NCBI GenBank assembly: GCA_025617375.2
Contig: JAMYGW020000009.1
Location: 992,001-1,056,000, forward strand
Reading direction: 5' to 3'
Length of the DNA: 64,000 nt
Source: Acarospora socialis
Taxonomy: Eukaryota; Ascomycota; Lecanoromycetes; Acarosporales; Acarosporaceae
Positions 33,978 to 44,457 of this stretch are shown here, one piece after another. The notes under the pieces are model-generated. The model worked only from the letters and a program-made list of their open reading frames with translations. It searched no databases and was not told the origin of the DNA. The stretch's first letter is position 1; every line of letters begins with the position of its first letter. The position numbers were made by a program, and so were the translations under genes.

Positions 33978-35658
33978 TCAAAACCCCACCTCCCCCAACC
34001 GCGGCGCCCCTCCCTTCCAATCGAATCTCTCGTAATACCTAAACACCAGATCATACCCGTCCAGATCATGTACGATACGGTCGATGCGACGATAACCCTT
34101 GAAGTTCTCCATCCTCGCGCTGCGCCGCGCCGCCTGCCGTTCCAGACTCTTGATCTCGGCCAGCACGTCGAGATTGCCGTTGCCGTCCAAGAAGCCCATC
34201 TCGGCGGTGTCCGGCCTGGCTTCGAAGAGGGTGACGCTGAAGCGGCCTGGTTTGAAGATGTTGACGACCTGTTCCACCACCTCGGCTGTTTCGCGGCCGG
34301 TTTGACGCCCAGGGACGTTGGTCTCGAAGCTGGCGTAGGAGCAGTGCGGCTCGGGCGTGACGTGTACGGTGAAGTAATGGCTGCCTTTGGTGCCTTCGGA
34401 GCGGGGGATCACGCCGTTGGCGGAGAAGCCGCAGGGAGTGAAGAGGTATGCGTCGATGCGAGCGTCGGGATACTTCGCCGAGGGGTAGACGTCGGCCAGA
34501 CCACAGGACTCGGAGACAACAGTCCCCAGAGCGTGGCCTTCGGTCGTGAGCTCCTCTGGAATGGCGTCCTCCTCGTCCGAGTTGAACTCGCTATTGTCCG
34601 AGGACGTGTTGCTGAAGACGTCAAAACCATCCTGGCCGTTGAATCCATTCCTGTTTCCGAGCCCATTGCCATTGATATGCATGTCCTCAAATGCACACTC
34701 TCCCAAGACGCCGTTACGATGCTGTCCGTTTGGGTGAGACCCACGGGCCCGCTGGAAGTACCGGCCCTCTGCTAACGCACTCGCATTTTTGAGGTAAAAC
34801 TGTTTAGCATTCTCCTCATCCAGATCGGTCATCAAAATTTCCAGTGTTTCATCATCTTGCCCGTCCTCAGCCTTCAGACCATTCACCGTAGCTGCTGCCA
34901 CGGTCCTGGGAAACTCTAGCACTTGGGTTTCAGTCTCGTGGCCCTTCGGCGTAGCAGGAGGCGTTAGAACTGTATTCGGTGCAGTTAGATAGAGGTACCA
35001 ATGCTCTCCATTCATCTTGCCAATCATGTAGGCGCTGCCGCCGAGAAACAACTTATCCAGTGATTTGACCTCATCCCTCCAGCTGCGGTGAGGACCGCGT
35101 TGAAGGTTGGGGAAAAGAAAGTTCTTTCTGCTATAAAACACCCTGTAAGGAGTTGCGGCTGTCGCAGTGCCCTTCAACGGATTGCCACGAACATGAGGGA
35201 ATCTAGCGAACAGAGCAGCGATCTCCAAGATACGTGGCAATCCAGAGAGGAGGGTTGTAATCCCACATGTCTTGAGGATCAGCTTGTGCGGGAAGACGAA
35301 CATGCTCGACTCAGATAGTAAGTATGCGTCAACTTGTTCGGATTCAACGATGGAGAGAACTTGACAGTTCACTAGGTCAAGCATGTCTTTCCATATCTCT
35401 GGAGAGACTGCCTTCAGACCGCCCGGGGCAGTCGAAACCGGCAGCTCATTGGACGATGGACTGAACCACACTTCCAAAAGCTTTTCTGGGCCTATAAAGG
35501 GTTAGTGCTTGCCATTATGGCGATACGAAGGCCATACCTTCGAATGCATTGGCGGAATCGAGATCTTCAGCAACGTCACGATTGATGGTTAAATGCGGCG
35601 TTCCGCTAAAGGAGGATGGAGAAGCAGTGTAATCCTTAGGAATTTCGATGTTGACCAT
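33978..35658 (-). CDS. SPE2: S-adenosylmethionine decarboxylase proenzyme
   Basis: Makes decarboxylated AdoMet, the aminopropyl donor for spermidine and spermine. Exons 35658-35538 and 35485-33978 encode 542 residues. The chain starts MVNIEIPKDYTASPSSFSG, with SANAFE/EKLLEVWFSPS across the intron. The autocleavage site LLSESSMFVFPHK is intact: cutting between Glu99 and Ser100 would yield the pyruvoyl group. Further family blocks are LKTCGITTLLSGLPRILEIA, YMIGKMNGEHWYLYL, DAYLFTPCGFSANGV and YFTVHVTPEPHCSYASFETN. A disordered Asn/Asp/Ser-rich insert (about residues 290-345) makes it longer than the yeast enzyme. The upstream 434 bases have no ATG on the coding strand. Confidence 0.95.
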
Positions 35659-37052
35659 TTCCTGCAGGTGCCAGGTGCCTTGTAGTGACTTGCACACGGG
35701 GGCTTGTTGTTGGGATCGATCGACGTGGTCCAGCGTTACCACCGTGAAGCACTATCTACCACCCAGACGAACAATACGGCGTCGTCTGAGGAGAGAAGGC
35801 CCACGATTTGTGGGAGATTGTAGGTGCTGGCGTCAACCAGCAGCAGTAGGCTTTGAGCTTTCTGGAGTTGAAGATGTTATGGAGGTCGGGCCGAGAGAGG
35901 GATAAAGAACGCTTTGCGGCGAGAAATATTGACTATCTCTTGTCGTCCTCGTACTGAAAGATGCCGATACTCTGCGAAAGTATCGGTTCTAGCAGACGAG
36001 GCTATCTGCTTGACACTGAAAGTGTTTGTATGTGACGGAGTTGCACGTAGCGGGTGTTATCTGGGCCTGAGCAAACAGATATTAGCAGCGCCCATGATAT
36101 ACTAGCATCTTCAGATATAGTAAGGTGGATACCGCGAGGGTTCAACATAGCAGGTCAATTCGTTGCACGAACTGACGGAATTTTAAGGCCACAGAAACAT
36201 ATGCTGCGTGAGAAACTTACTTTGCAGGCTTAGATAGAAAGCGCAGCAGGTCGTTCTGGCTCATGGAGAATGTGGGCGGTGACTGTCAAGCTCAGTGGGT
36301 GGCTAACAAGAGCCTAAAGCTTGCGGAGACGACTGATTTTGTAGATTCGCCACGACTGTCGAATTCCTGGAAAGTGGATCTTGACGGCGGATTGCGGACA
36401 AGTGTAGTTTCCTGAGACTTATAAGTCGCCACTCGAGGTATGTTTGAAGTGGTTACGGTTTGTACAGTTTAAATGCAGGCCTTGCCTTAGTGGAGCGTCT
36501 TGGGTATGCTCTGGCTGTTGAGAATTTAGATAGTTGACTATCCAGAGAGTACTCCGTACGGTACACTCAAGAACTCCCACGTATTTAACCAAACAGATTT
36601 AAATGTCGAATTGCCTTTGTGATCTTAAATCGCACTGCTCTGCTAGCAAAGGAAGATTCGAGGTGGATATAGAGAATTGTGTGTTTTGAAGGGGTAGCAC
36701 AAGATAGAGAACTATGTGTGGTGACTGGTGAGGGACTTTTTTGTGTGGTTTGCCCCGCGAAAGTAACGAACAGGCTGTGATTGGCCAATGCATCCAACGA
36801 CGTCAATCCTCTTCAGGCATCCGACAGAGGAAGTTGCCGAAACCTTATATGAGGGGAGACATACGCTCCGTAACCTATCACATGGTCAGTCTGTCTGAGA
36901 CTTCTCTCCAACATAGCTACAAAGTCTGAGGTGGTTTTCTATCTATGTAATATAGAGTACATAGTACAAGTATCTAGAGGGATATTCAGTGACGCCAGTA
37001 GGCTATGCGGATCCAACAATAATACAAGATGAACGCTGAGCGTTGAATGTGG
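35659..37052. other. intergenic, SPE2 leader/promoter and MRPL15 3' end
   Basis: 1394 bases without a recognisable gene. The part nearest SPE2 (35659-36092) lacks any ATG on the minus strand. Two short upstream frames begin beyond it (ATGs at 36095 and 36107 on the minus strand). A palindromic ATTGGCCAAT lies at 36780-36789. Confidence 0.55.
36780..36789. promoter_or_regulatory. palindromic double CCAAT box
   Basis: ATTGGCCAAT contains the CCAAT pentamer in both directions. CCAAT is the site of the CBC/HAP complex. It lies about 1.1 kb upstream of SPE2 and 270 bases beyond the 3' end of MRPL15, so its target is unclear. Confidence 0.35.
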
Positions 37053-37985
37053 CTATGAAAGCCCTAAGGGTTGCAAGATCCTCTCTCGGACCACTGCGAC
37101 TGCACTCTCCCCTCCTCTTTGCAGTGCAACAGCCCCGACAATGGCGTAGAGCGCCTGCGCCAGGACGATTTCCATTCCTGAGCCGATCAAATTGCTGGCC
37201 TGGGATTTGAGGGATGGTGTCAGTGGACCATTACCACACGAACCGAGTGGAGGGATGTATCCTCACGTTCTTTGGTTTCCACCGGACAACACTAGCAAGA
37301 CCATATTGTTGCGCTAACTGCGATATTCGTCGCTTGTCTCCCATACGTGCCTTTGCTTGCAATGTGACATTCTGTAATCCGCCCAAAGCCGGATGCTGAA
37401 AAGGGGCCCGTCCGTACTGATCGGTCGCTTGAGATAAGAGTGGGCTGGGGGCAGCGTGGACCAATGCGAGTGTTGTCTGTAGATCGACTAGCCGCTTGCC
37501 TATACCCACTCTTCTCGTAAGCTGATTGCTTTCCCTCTCGACTTTAGCCACTTGATGTGGAATAGAGGCATACCAAGGAATGCCAGCCGATCGTTGAACC
37601 CTCTCCGTCCGTGGTCATAGCTCTTGTGCGTAACGGCGAGCCATTTCACGTCTTCGGTGAGCACCTTCTCGCCCCCACTGCCTAATATCTGTTTATACAC
37701 CTGATCTAAGCGTTGAGGATCCTCGTTGACTCGAAACTCGTTTTCTGCCGGTTTCGGCCGCGACCGAACTGGGGCGACCATTCTTGCGGGCGTAGACTGC
37801 CATCGTGGTCTCTCTACTTGATCTGTACTCATCTGCTCAACCCTTGCGGTGGATGTGGAGAGGCATCTTGCCTGGGAGGATGAAGGGACTCGAGATTGTA
37901 TTATAGCCTGTCTCTTGCACGGAGTGCTTCGCGGAAGTGCCCTTGTGACCGCTAAGAACCTTGGTAGAAGTTGCTCTGCAGGCAT
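37053..37985 (-). CDS. MRPL15: mitochondrial large-subunit ribosomal protein mL57 (Mrpl15), RNase III fold
   Basis: Mitoribosomal protein derived from RNase III. Exons 37985-37574, 37508-37267 and 37199-37053 encode 266 residues. An N-terminal presequence (MPAEQLLPRFLAVTRALPRS, then SQARCLSTSTARVEQ) precedes the fold: NEDPQRLDQVYKQILGSGGE, KWLAVTHKSYDHGRRGFNDR, LAFL joined to VGIGKRLVDLQTTLAL. It ends with NLIGSGMEIVLAQALYAIVG and REILQP-like RERILQPLGLS. The RNase III signature acid cluster is replaced (TDVKWLAVTHKSYDHGRRGF-type helix), as expected for a structural relative without nuclease activity. The acceptor of exon 2 was chosen among several nearby AGs because it is the only one that keeps frame. 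Confidence 0.88.
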
Positions 37986-38238
37986 GCTTATAGCGGTCGT
38001 GTACGGACAGATAATGTAGGTCGTTCTTGACACACAGTTCGGTGTTGAAATTGATCAAGCAGATGCGATAGAAGCTAGGCCCAAAGAGGGACCTGAGGTA
38101 AAGAAGATCGACTAACCTAACTCGGTACGGAGCAGCTGCACGCTTAAGTGCGCGATGCGCTTCGTCGCGTACTAAAGGTACCTTGACTTTCGCGTTTCAC
38201 GATTTCATGAGCCTCGTCGTACCAGGTAGGAATTGGGC

Positions 38239-40023
38239 ATGATGCTGGCTACAAATAGCTCTCATAATACGCCATCAGAGTCCTTAACTAGCAAACTTGC
38301 TGTCGCTTTACCGCGTGATGTTCGTATCGTGCTGCATCACATATCCTCGACCCCAACACCATGCGCCGCCATCTTTGCTGCCCCTCCAGGCTCGAAACCG
38401 GAGAAGACCTTCTGCGAAAGCCACTTTGTCACGGTTTCGGTTGCACCTTCGGCGGCAGAGACCGAGCTGTTCATCTATGCCATTGAGATTCTTATCTACA
38501 CCACTGAACATCTCACCACGCTTTTCGTTTCCAAGGCGGACTCCACGGGATATAGTCGGCTGGTGGAAATTCCAAAAGGGTCGCCATCGTTATTAAAGAC
38601 TGTTTCATCAACGCTTATTTTGCATTTAGTGGTAACACGACAACGACCGGGAGTCAAGCTCGTGGTGTCGCTGTTTGCGCGGGCACAAGATCAGTACCTC
38701 TTCCCCGGAAGCGTCGAGAACAGCTCCAAGCACGTGTTGGATGATCGAGGACTGGTTAGATGGTGGAGCGGAGTCTTGGATACGGTGTTGAGGCAGCATG
38801 GGGGAGCCAACGGTGAACATGCAGGCGGAGACGACAATCGGGGCCCGGAAGATGCAACACAGGTGAAAGGATACTTGATTGTGCCCGGCTGCGACAAATA
38901 CGAGACACTGTCATTCCTGCCGCCTTCTGCAAAGACCCACCCGCCAGACCGCAAGATATGGAGCAACTCGCATCCACTGCGCCAACTCGTAACGAACCCA
39001 AATGTTCCGCCGCGATGCCTGATCCCACATTTCCCCGACGATCCCAAAGCAAGGTTCCTCGATGAATTAGACGACGAACTACCAGACTCGCAAGCAAGTC
39101 AAAGTAGTCCGGCAAAACGACACAACAACGGACAATGGAAGAGCGTCAAGACGCTAGAGCAATTCTGGGAGCTGATGGCATTCAGACAGGAGTGCTCTTC
39201 CGGAAGGCTTGTGGGATTTCTGTGGGCGGTCTTCACTCCACCAGAAGCACCTTCACAAGTACCCATTCACCTAAACGGAGGAAGCCAAGTCCTCAACACT
39301 CTCGGACCCCACAACGAGCACAGCATGCTCCCCACCCCGTCCCATTCATCGCAGCAGCACACCCCATTCCTCCCCACCTCACACCTCTCACCCACCCCCT
39401 CATCCCTATCCCCACCTCACAACCCCCGCACCCGCACCCGCGCCTTCCGCCGCAAACCCCCCCTAACAGGCCCCATCCACCCGCGCCTTCCACGCACCAA
39501 ACCCCTCCGCACCACCCCCTCCTCTACCCCCACCCCCAAACAACCCGCCACAACAGAACACTACCACTGGCCCCCCTCGCACCGCAGCCAGCTCGTCCTG
39601 TCGGCCAAAAACTACCAGCGCGCCATCGACTTGCTGCTACGTCTCGATTTCGCGGAGCGGCGGGTCGCGGAGAGCAGTACGCGGCGCTGGGTGGATGAGG
39701 TGCGCGTTATTGCGGGGGGAGGCGCGAGGGGGTGGGGGGTGGTGGTTGTTGGGGAGAGGGGTGTGAGTGAGGAGGGGGTGCGGACGCTGGACGGAGGGGG
39801 AGGGGTGGTGTGGGGGAAGAGGAAGGGTGCGAGTGCGGAGGTTGATGCGGAGGGACGGGAAGTGGGTGGGGAAGGGGGAGAGGTGCGATTTATGGGGTCG
39901 ATGGGCGGGGAAGAGAGGATGGTGGAGGGGGGGGCGCAGAAGAGGTCGGGGATTGGGATTGGGAATGTGAATGTTTTGAGCGAGGGGCTGGTGAGGAAGA
40001 AGAAGAAGAAACAGGAGCCTTAG
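38239..40023 (+). CDS. RTT109: histone H3-K56 acetyltransferase Rtt109 (KAT11)
   Basis: Fungal p300-like acetyltransferase acting on H3K56 during replication with Asf1 or Vps75. A single exon of 594 residues; I use the ATG at 38239 (a second is at 38242). Landmarks are LAVALPRDVRIVLHHISSTP, AIEILIYTTEHLTTLFVSKA, DSTGYSRLVEIPKG and the active-site region GLVRWWSGVLDTVL. These are followed by KGYLIVPGCDKYETLSFLPP, FWELMAFRQECSSGRLVGF and, close to the end, NYQRAIDLLLRLDFAERRVA. A Pro/Ser/His-rich insert (about residues 335-450) separates the last two. The chain ends in a Lys-rich tail (RKKKKKQEP), as in other Rtt109 proteins, where it acts in localisation and H3 handling. Confidence 0.92.
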   Translation: MMLATNSSHNTPSESLTSKLAVALPRDVRIVLHHISSTPTPCAAIFAAPPGSKPEKTFCESHFVTVSVAPSAAETELFIYAIEILIYTTEHLTTLFVSKADSTGYSRLVEIPKGSPSLLKTVSSTLILHLVVTRQRPGVKLVVSLFARAQDQYLFPGSVENSSKHVLDDRGLVRWWSGVLDTVLRQHGGANGEHAGGDDNRGPEDATQVKGYLIVPGCDKYETLSFLPPSAKTHPPDRKIWSNSHPLRQLVTNPNVPPRCLIPHFPDDPKARFLDELDDELPDSQASQSSPAKRHNNGQWKSVKTLEQFWELMAFRQECSSGRLVGFLWAVFTPPEAPSQVPIHLNGGSQVLNTLGPHNEHSMLPTPSHSSQQHTPFLPTSHLSPTPSSLSPPHNPRTRTRAFRRKPPLTGPIHPRLPRTKPLRTTPSSTPTPKQPATTEHYHWPPSHRSQLVLSAKNYQRAIDLLLRLDFAERRVAESSTRRWVDEVRVIAGGGARGWGVVVVGERGVSEEGVRTLDGGGGVVWGKRKGASAEVDAEGREVGGEGGEVRFMGSMGGEERMVEGGAQKRSGIGIGNVNVLSEGLVRKKKKKQEP

Positions 40024-40560
40024 AGGTGTGGCTGAGTTCGGTATGATTTTGATCTACTGAGGTGGAGATTTGTTGTCCTGAACGAGAATAGGCGGATTGG
40101 ACGGTAAGAAGGCTTTCTGTGATTGGGCGCCAGCGGGAGTATTTGACGAACGGGGCGCTGTGTTGAGAGTATGGGTCAAGGCTGGGGCATAAGCATGGCG
40201 TTGGTTGGCGTCGTCATGTCGCGCTAAGAATAGGGGCGTGGAATCCTGGTAGGATGGCAGTCGAACCGATGAACTCGTATGCTACGAGGAAACAGTTATT
40301 GGATCGCGTGAATAGAAAAAGAGTCTGAGAGTCTTATGCGATTGAACAAGACATAGTGTCCGTTCGCCAAGGTTGCTTCTAATCATGGAAGGTTTCTTAG
40401 AAAATGACAGTCTATCAGTGAGCGTGAATGAATGCCTATACCAAAGTCAATGACTCCTCTACCTTCCGCCCGTGCGTTCTCCAGCAAGGCCGCAGCCAAG
40501 CCTGTCAACCAACCTGCAGCAAACAGAAACGTAATGAAGCGGGTGCAAAGGGGCAAAGGG
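40024..40560. other. intergenic, convergent 3' ends
   Basis: 537 bases between RTT109 and the coiled-coil gene. I see no gene. Frames here are shadows of the neighbouring 3' end. Confidence 0.45.
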
Positions 40561-42105
40561 TCAGCCACTCCTCGCCTTCGTATCCGTCCCACTCCCATTC
40601 CCAGCCGCAGGTGCAGTACCCTGCCGCGTAAAATACTTATACCGATACGCCTGCTTCGGCTTCTCGTCCTTCTCAAACCTGACCTTTTTCTCCCCCGGCC
40701 CCAGCTCATTCTCCTTTCCCGGCTTATAATCCGGCCCAGGGCCAGGACCACACTCCTCACGCCCCCACATCTGCATCAGGACCTTGCCCATGAACTTCTT
40801 CTCCTTCTCCAGCCCGGCCTTCTCCCGTATCAAGACCTGCTTTTCTTTTTCTAGAGCGCATTTCTGCTTCGTGACGGCTTGGATCCGCGCTTCCCAGTGC
40901 GCTTCGTATCGGTTCGCCGTGGCCGTGATCTCTTTCTCGATCCGGACGTGGTTGTCGCGGTAGTGTTGGGCTTGCCGGTCCAGGGCGGCGTGGGCGTCGG
41001 CGAGATGCGCGGTTAGGGAGGCGATGGTGGCTTTGTCTTTCTCCCTTTCCTTGTCTTTGTCGGAGTCCTCATCGGGTGGGCTGTGCTTATGGCACGGCGA
41101 GATCGGGACTTCGGGTTCGGTCTGCGAGGCGCTGCTGCGGACGGCGGCAGTCGGGATTCTGCGCTGTTGCGCCGTGTGATTGATGGCGGACTGCATGGTT
41201 TCGACCAAGGAGAGCGTCGATTGGAGTTGCTGCTGGGCGTGCTGCAGTTCGGTGGCGAGCAATCGGGCGGAGGAGATCGCGGCCGCTTGAGCGGCGTTGG
41301 ACGTCTCGAGTTGGTTCTCCAGGCTGTTGATTTTGGCGCTTGACTCGGATTGGGTAGTGGCTAACTTCGTTGCGAGCGTTTGCTTCTCTTTCTTCATGCG
41401 CTCCAATTTCGTGCTTAGGTCTTCCATCTGTGTAGTTCGGGAAGAGCTGGCGCCTTTAAGCTCGCCTCTCATATGTGTCATCCTGGTTTGCAGGTTTTTG
41501 AGTTGTATGTCTGACGTAGCAATTTTTGTCTTGGCAGTTTTGAGCTCCGCTTCTAATTCCGCGATTCTTGATTGGTGAGACTCTGTGTCTGCAGGCGCTT
41601 GCTTTAAGGAGGCGCGGTGCGCCGGTGTCGAGGTACTCTGTGGTACAAACGCGCTTTCATCGTGGTAGTCCTCGACTGTTGGGTTGGGAGGAGCAGCGGC
41701 TTGATTTGGAGCTTCGATGCCTTGCTGAGCATATGGTTGCTCTCCTCGCATCCATTGCTCCATGTTCAATGTAAAATCCGTAGGTCCGTCATCGTGGCTT
41801 GAGACCGCATCAATGTCTCGCCGTGGTGGAGTTGGCGGCAGGCTGGAGTCCTTCTTCGATCGTCCATTGCTGTTTTTCGAGCTGTTCCCGCCAAGCTTAC
41901 TGAGGTTAATGCTGTAGTCGCCCATCTTGAAGTCACTGCTGCTAAGAGATGATATGGATGATGATGTGCTGCGGGGTGGACGCGGTGTATTAGATGTAGA
42001 GATACGTTGGATGGTGTGTTTCCGTGCTTGTGACCTTGCAGAAGCCAGAGGTGTGGATTCAGATTCCGGCGAACCAGGTCGCGAAGGGCCGCCTGAGGAA
42101 CTCAT
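40561..42105 (-). CDS. coiled-coil protein, possibly spindle-pole or septation related
   Basis: A single exon of 514 residues from MSSSGGPSRPGSPESESTPL; further upstream the frame offers only non-ATG starts. Layout: a Ser-rich disordered N-terminus with PPTPPRR; a short conserved-looking block FTLNMEQWMRGEQPYAQ; a long heptad-patterned region (about residues 170-310, beginning ESHQSRIAELEAELKTAKTK, then LENQLETSNAAQAAA); a Lys/Glu/Asp-rich linker; a second coiled coil (IEKEITATANRYEAHWEARI, then KEKEKQVLIREKAGLEKEKK). It ends with a basic, Gly-rich tail. The arrangement resembles fungal spindle-pole-body-associated coiled-coil proteins, but I cannot assign a family from sequence alone. Confidence 0.75.
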   Translation of the reverse strand: MSSSGGPSRPGSPESESTPLASARSQARKHTIQRISTSNTPRPPRSTSSSISSLSSSDFKMGDYSINLSKLGGNSSKNSNGRSKKDSSLPPTPPRRDIDAVSSHDDGPTDFTLNMEQWMRGEQPYAQQGIEAPNQAAAPPNPTVEDYHDESAFVPQSTSTPAHRASLKQAPADTESHQSRIAELEAELKTAKTKIATSDIQLKNLQTRMTHMRGELKGASSSRTTQMEDLSTKLERMKKEKQTLATKLATTQSESSAKINSLENQLETSNAAQAAAISSARLLATELQHAQQQLQSTLSLVETMQSAINHTAQQRRIPTAAVRSSASQTEPEVPISPCHKHSPPDEDSDKDKEREKDKATIASLTAHLADAHAALDRQAQHYRDNHVRIEKEITATANRYEAHWEARIQAVTKQKCALEKEKQVLIREKAGLEKEKKFMGKVLMQMWGREECGPGPGPDYKPGKENELGPGEKKVRFEKDEKPKQAYRYKYFTRQGTAPAAGNGSGTDTKARSG

Positions 42106-42624
42106 ACTAAGACCTCTACCTAGAACGATTGATAATGTTGAGGGGTTCTGTTCAGGGTTCAGCCAAGAGGAAGCGTAAGGATAAGTTGGTGTCGACGTCG
42201 GTGCAGCCAAAGATGTCGTGTTGTTTACTTTCGAGATACCGCGTTGAGTTGACTTGGAAGCTTGGACCCGAGCTACGCTACTTACGTAAGCCAACCATAC
42301 TAACGGTTTCCTTCCCCTTCCGAGGTTGTTCCTTTCTGTCAAGGCAACAAAGTACTCTGTAATGTAAATCAGTCACTCAATCTCCTCAGATCATATACAA
42401 AAACTGAATCCAATCCTACTCTGCCTGCATTGTTGTTACCATGTTTGCTCTCAGTCCATTATAGGATAGTGTATCTCGAAGAAATACCACCACCATTCCT
42501 ATCACCTCGCTTCCATCCAACCATCACCTCCGCGCTTTTCCATATCAAGTGTCTAACCTAACATAAGCCGTTTCCACCACGCCCCTCATCCTGTTCTCGC
42601 CAACATCCTTCGAACCCTGCAATT
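42106..42624. other. intergenic between two minus-strand genes
   Basis: 519 bases holding the promoter of the coiled-coil gene and the 3' end of the four-span membrane protein gene. I see no gene. Confidence 0.45.
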
Positions 42625-44457
42625 TCAAAGCCAACCCCCAATTCCCGATACCGTTCCTCCCCCCGACCCCGTTGCCCGTCTTCCCATTGCCATCCTCTTC
42701 CCGCCACCACTGCCATAAACATCCCCCGGCTGCCTCCGCTTAACTAACGTCCTACTACCTTTCCTCCGCATACCACCACCCGCAGCAAGTCCCGCCCTTC
42801 CCATCACGGAATCTCCCGCTCGTGCCTGCGCGAGAAGGATGGCCGATTGGTTGGGATGTTTGTCCACAGGCTCGTAGAGTCTGCCGTCAGTGCCGTGGGT
42901 GTCTATTTCGACGGCCGACTCTAGAGCGAGGGCGAGAGGGGAGGGCTGATGGTGGTGGTGTGGGTAGCTGGGCTGGAGAGATAGGGCGGGAAAGATGGGT
43001 GTGCCTTTGCGGAGCGTCTCGTAGTCGTAGGTTGGGAACGATTGGGGTGCTGGTCGAGGGTTTTCATAAGAGGGGAGACGTGAGAGTAAGGGACGCTGGT
43101 AGGGTGTATGCCGGTATGGCTGTTGCTGTTGCTGGTGGTGCGTGTAAGAGTGGGTATACGTGTGGGCACGTCGATGGGGTTGTTGAAGTGTGGCGGCAGA
43201 CTTCGCGTTGCGGACGGCAAGCGGAGGGACAACCGGGTTGGTCGGTGGGCGCCGGTACCTAGATGGATACTCACGGGCTACTTTGGCCGGCATTGTCAAT
43301 GTTCTTTCCGGTACAGCTTCTTCGGCGGGTCTGGACCATCCATGCGTCACAAGCGGTCTGGAGTCGAGCTTAAATTTATCGGGAATAACAGGGACTTCTG
43401 GCTCGTCGGCTCTGCGCATAGTTGATAAGGGCGACTGGCGGGATATGGAAGAGCGTGTGCTACCTCTGGAGCTGATGGCGCTGGTCTGACGGCTGACAGT
43501 GCTGTAGCTTGAGGAGGCGCTGATGTCTGAGAAGACAGACGGAGCAGGTACGGTTCTAGGTTGTGGGATATAAGCTGTCGACTCGTAGATCGCTGACTGA
43601 CGAGGCAAGTCCGGTCCCGCTGCTGGCCACGCCAAGCCTAAAGAATACGACCTTCGTGGCAGCGGAGGAAGAATCGGTGTTCCGCCGTGAAGCCATTCCG
43701 CAGTGCGTGGAGCGCTCGGTAGCGAAGGTCTGCGGATCCAACCTTGTTCGATGTCTATAGAAGAAGGGACTAGACTCTTGTCGGATATGAAGGAGTAAAG
43801 GCTGGGATTAGCTGTTGGTACTGGTGTGACAGGCGGAGCACAGGACGTAATTCCAGACAAAGATGCCCGGAAAGGTTGGCCCGGTAATTGGAGCGCACCG
43901 AGAAGTACGAAGGATGCGATGCTGTACGGAGTCAATAAGCTTGCGGTGTCCCTCAAGAATATTGTCGCTCACAAGGCAGCCAACGATGCCACCACGCTAG
44001 TTGTGTGAATGATGCAACCTTCTTCTGCTTGCCAGAGTGCATGATTGCCATTGCTAGGAAGGCACATGGGCTGTCTTACAGCGCCAGCACCTGACGCAGC
44101 GATCCATGATATAACCACAAGCCGAGCAACGGCGAAACAGGCGGAGCGTAAAATCTTAGATGCTTGGTAGGAGAGGCCAGCCTTTCGATACCGTCGAGCC
44201 ATAAGTTCATGAAGAGGTAGATATATGATTGACAAGCCAGACTGCATTTGGTTCCGTCAGTCATCGACAACAATCTCAAAGGCGAGTTTGCTTACAGAGA
44301 TAACCATCAGAATCTCGCTGGGACTAATGGCAGGTTCTACCAGTCTAGCAATGTAAAGGTAAACAGCAGATGACAAGACAAACGTTGACAGCGTAGACAG
44401 TGTGTATAAAGAAAGCACGATGGCAATCAAGGTCTTACGACCTTCTGATCTTGCCAT
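42625..44457 (-). CDS. four-span MARVEL-like membrane protein with long disordered tail
   Basis: Exons 44457-44296, 44241-43973 and 43921-42625 encode 575 residues. Four hydrophobic segments lie in the first about 160 residues: IAIVLSLYTLSTLSTFVLSS, EILMVISSGLSIIYLPLHEL, ACFAVARLVVISWIAASGAG and TTSVVASLAAFIASFVLLGA; two of the four straddle introns, which supports the splicing. The remainder is a Ser/Pro/Arg/His-rich cytosolic tail with a Gln run (HHQQQQQPYRH), a His run (YPHHHHQPS) and a basic Gly-rich end. Four closely spaced spans resemble MARVEL-type fungal membrane proteins, but I see no decisive signature. Introns of 54 and 51 bases have clean signals. Confidence 0.78.

Noticed and set aside
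34068-34775. Plus-strand frame of 235 codons over SPE2
   Set aside because: Antisense shadow of a clear AdoMet decarboxylase.
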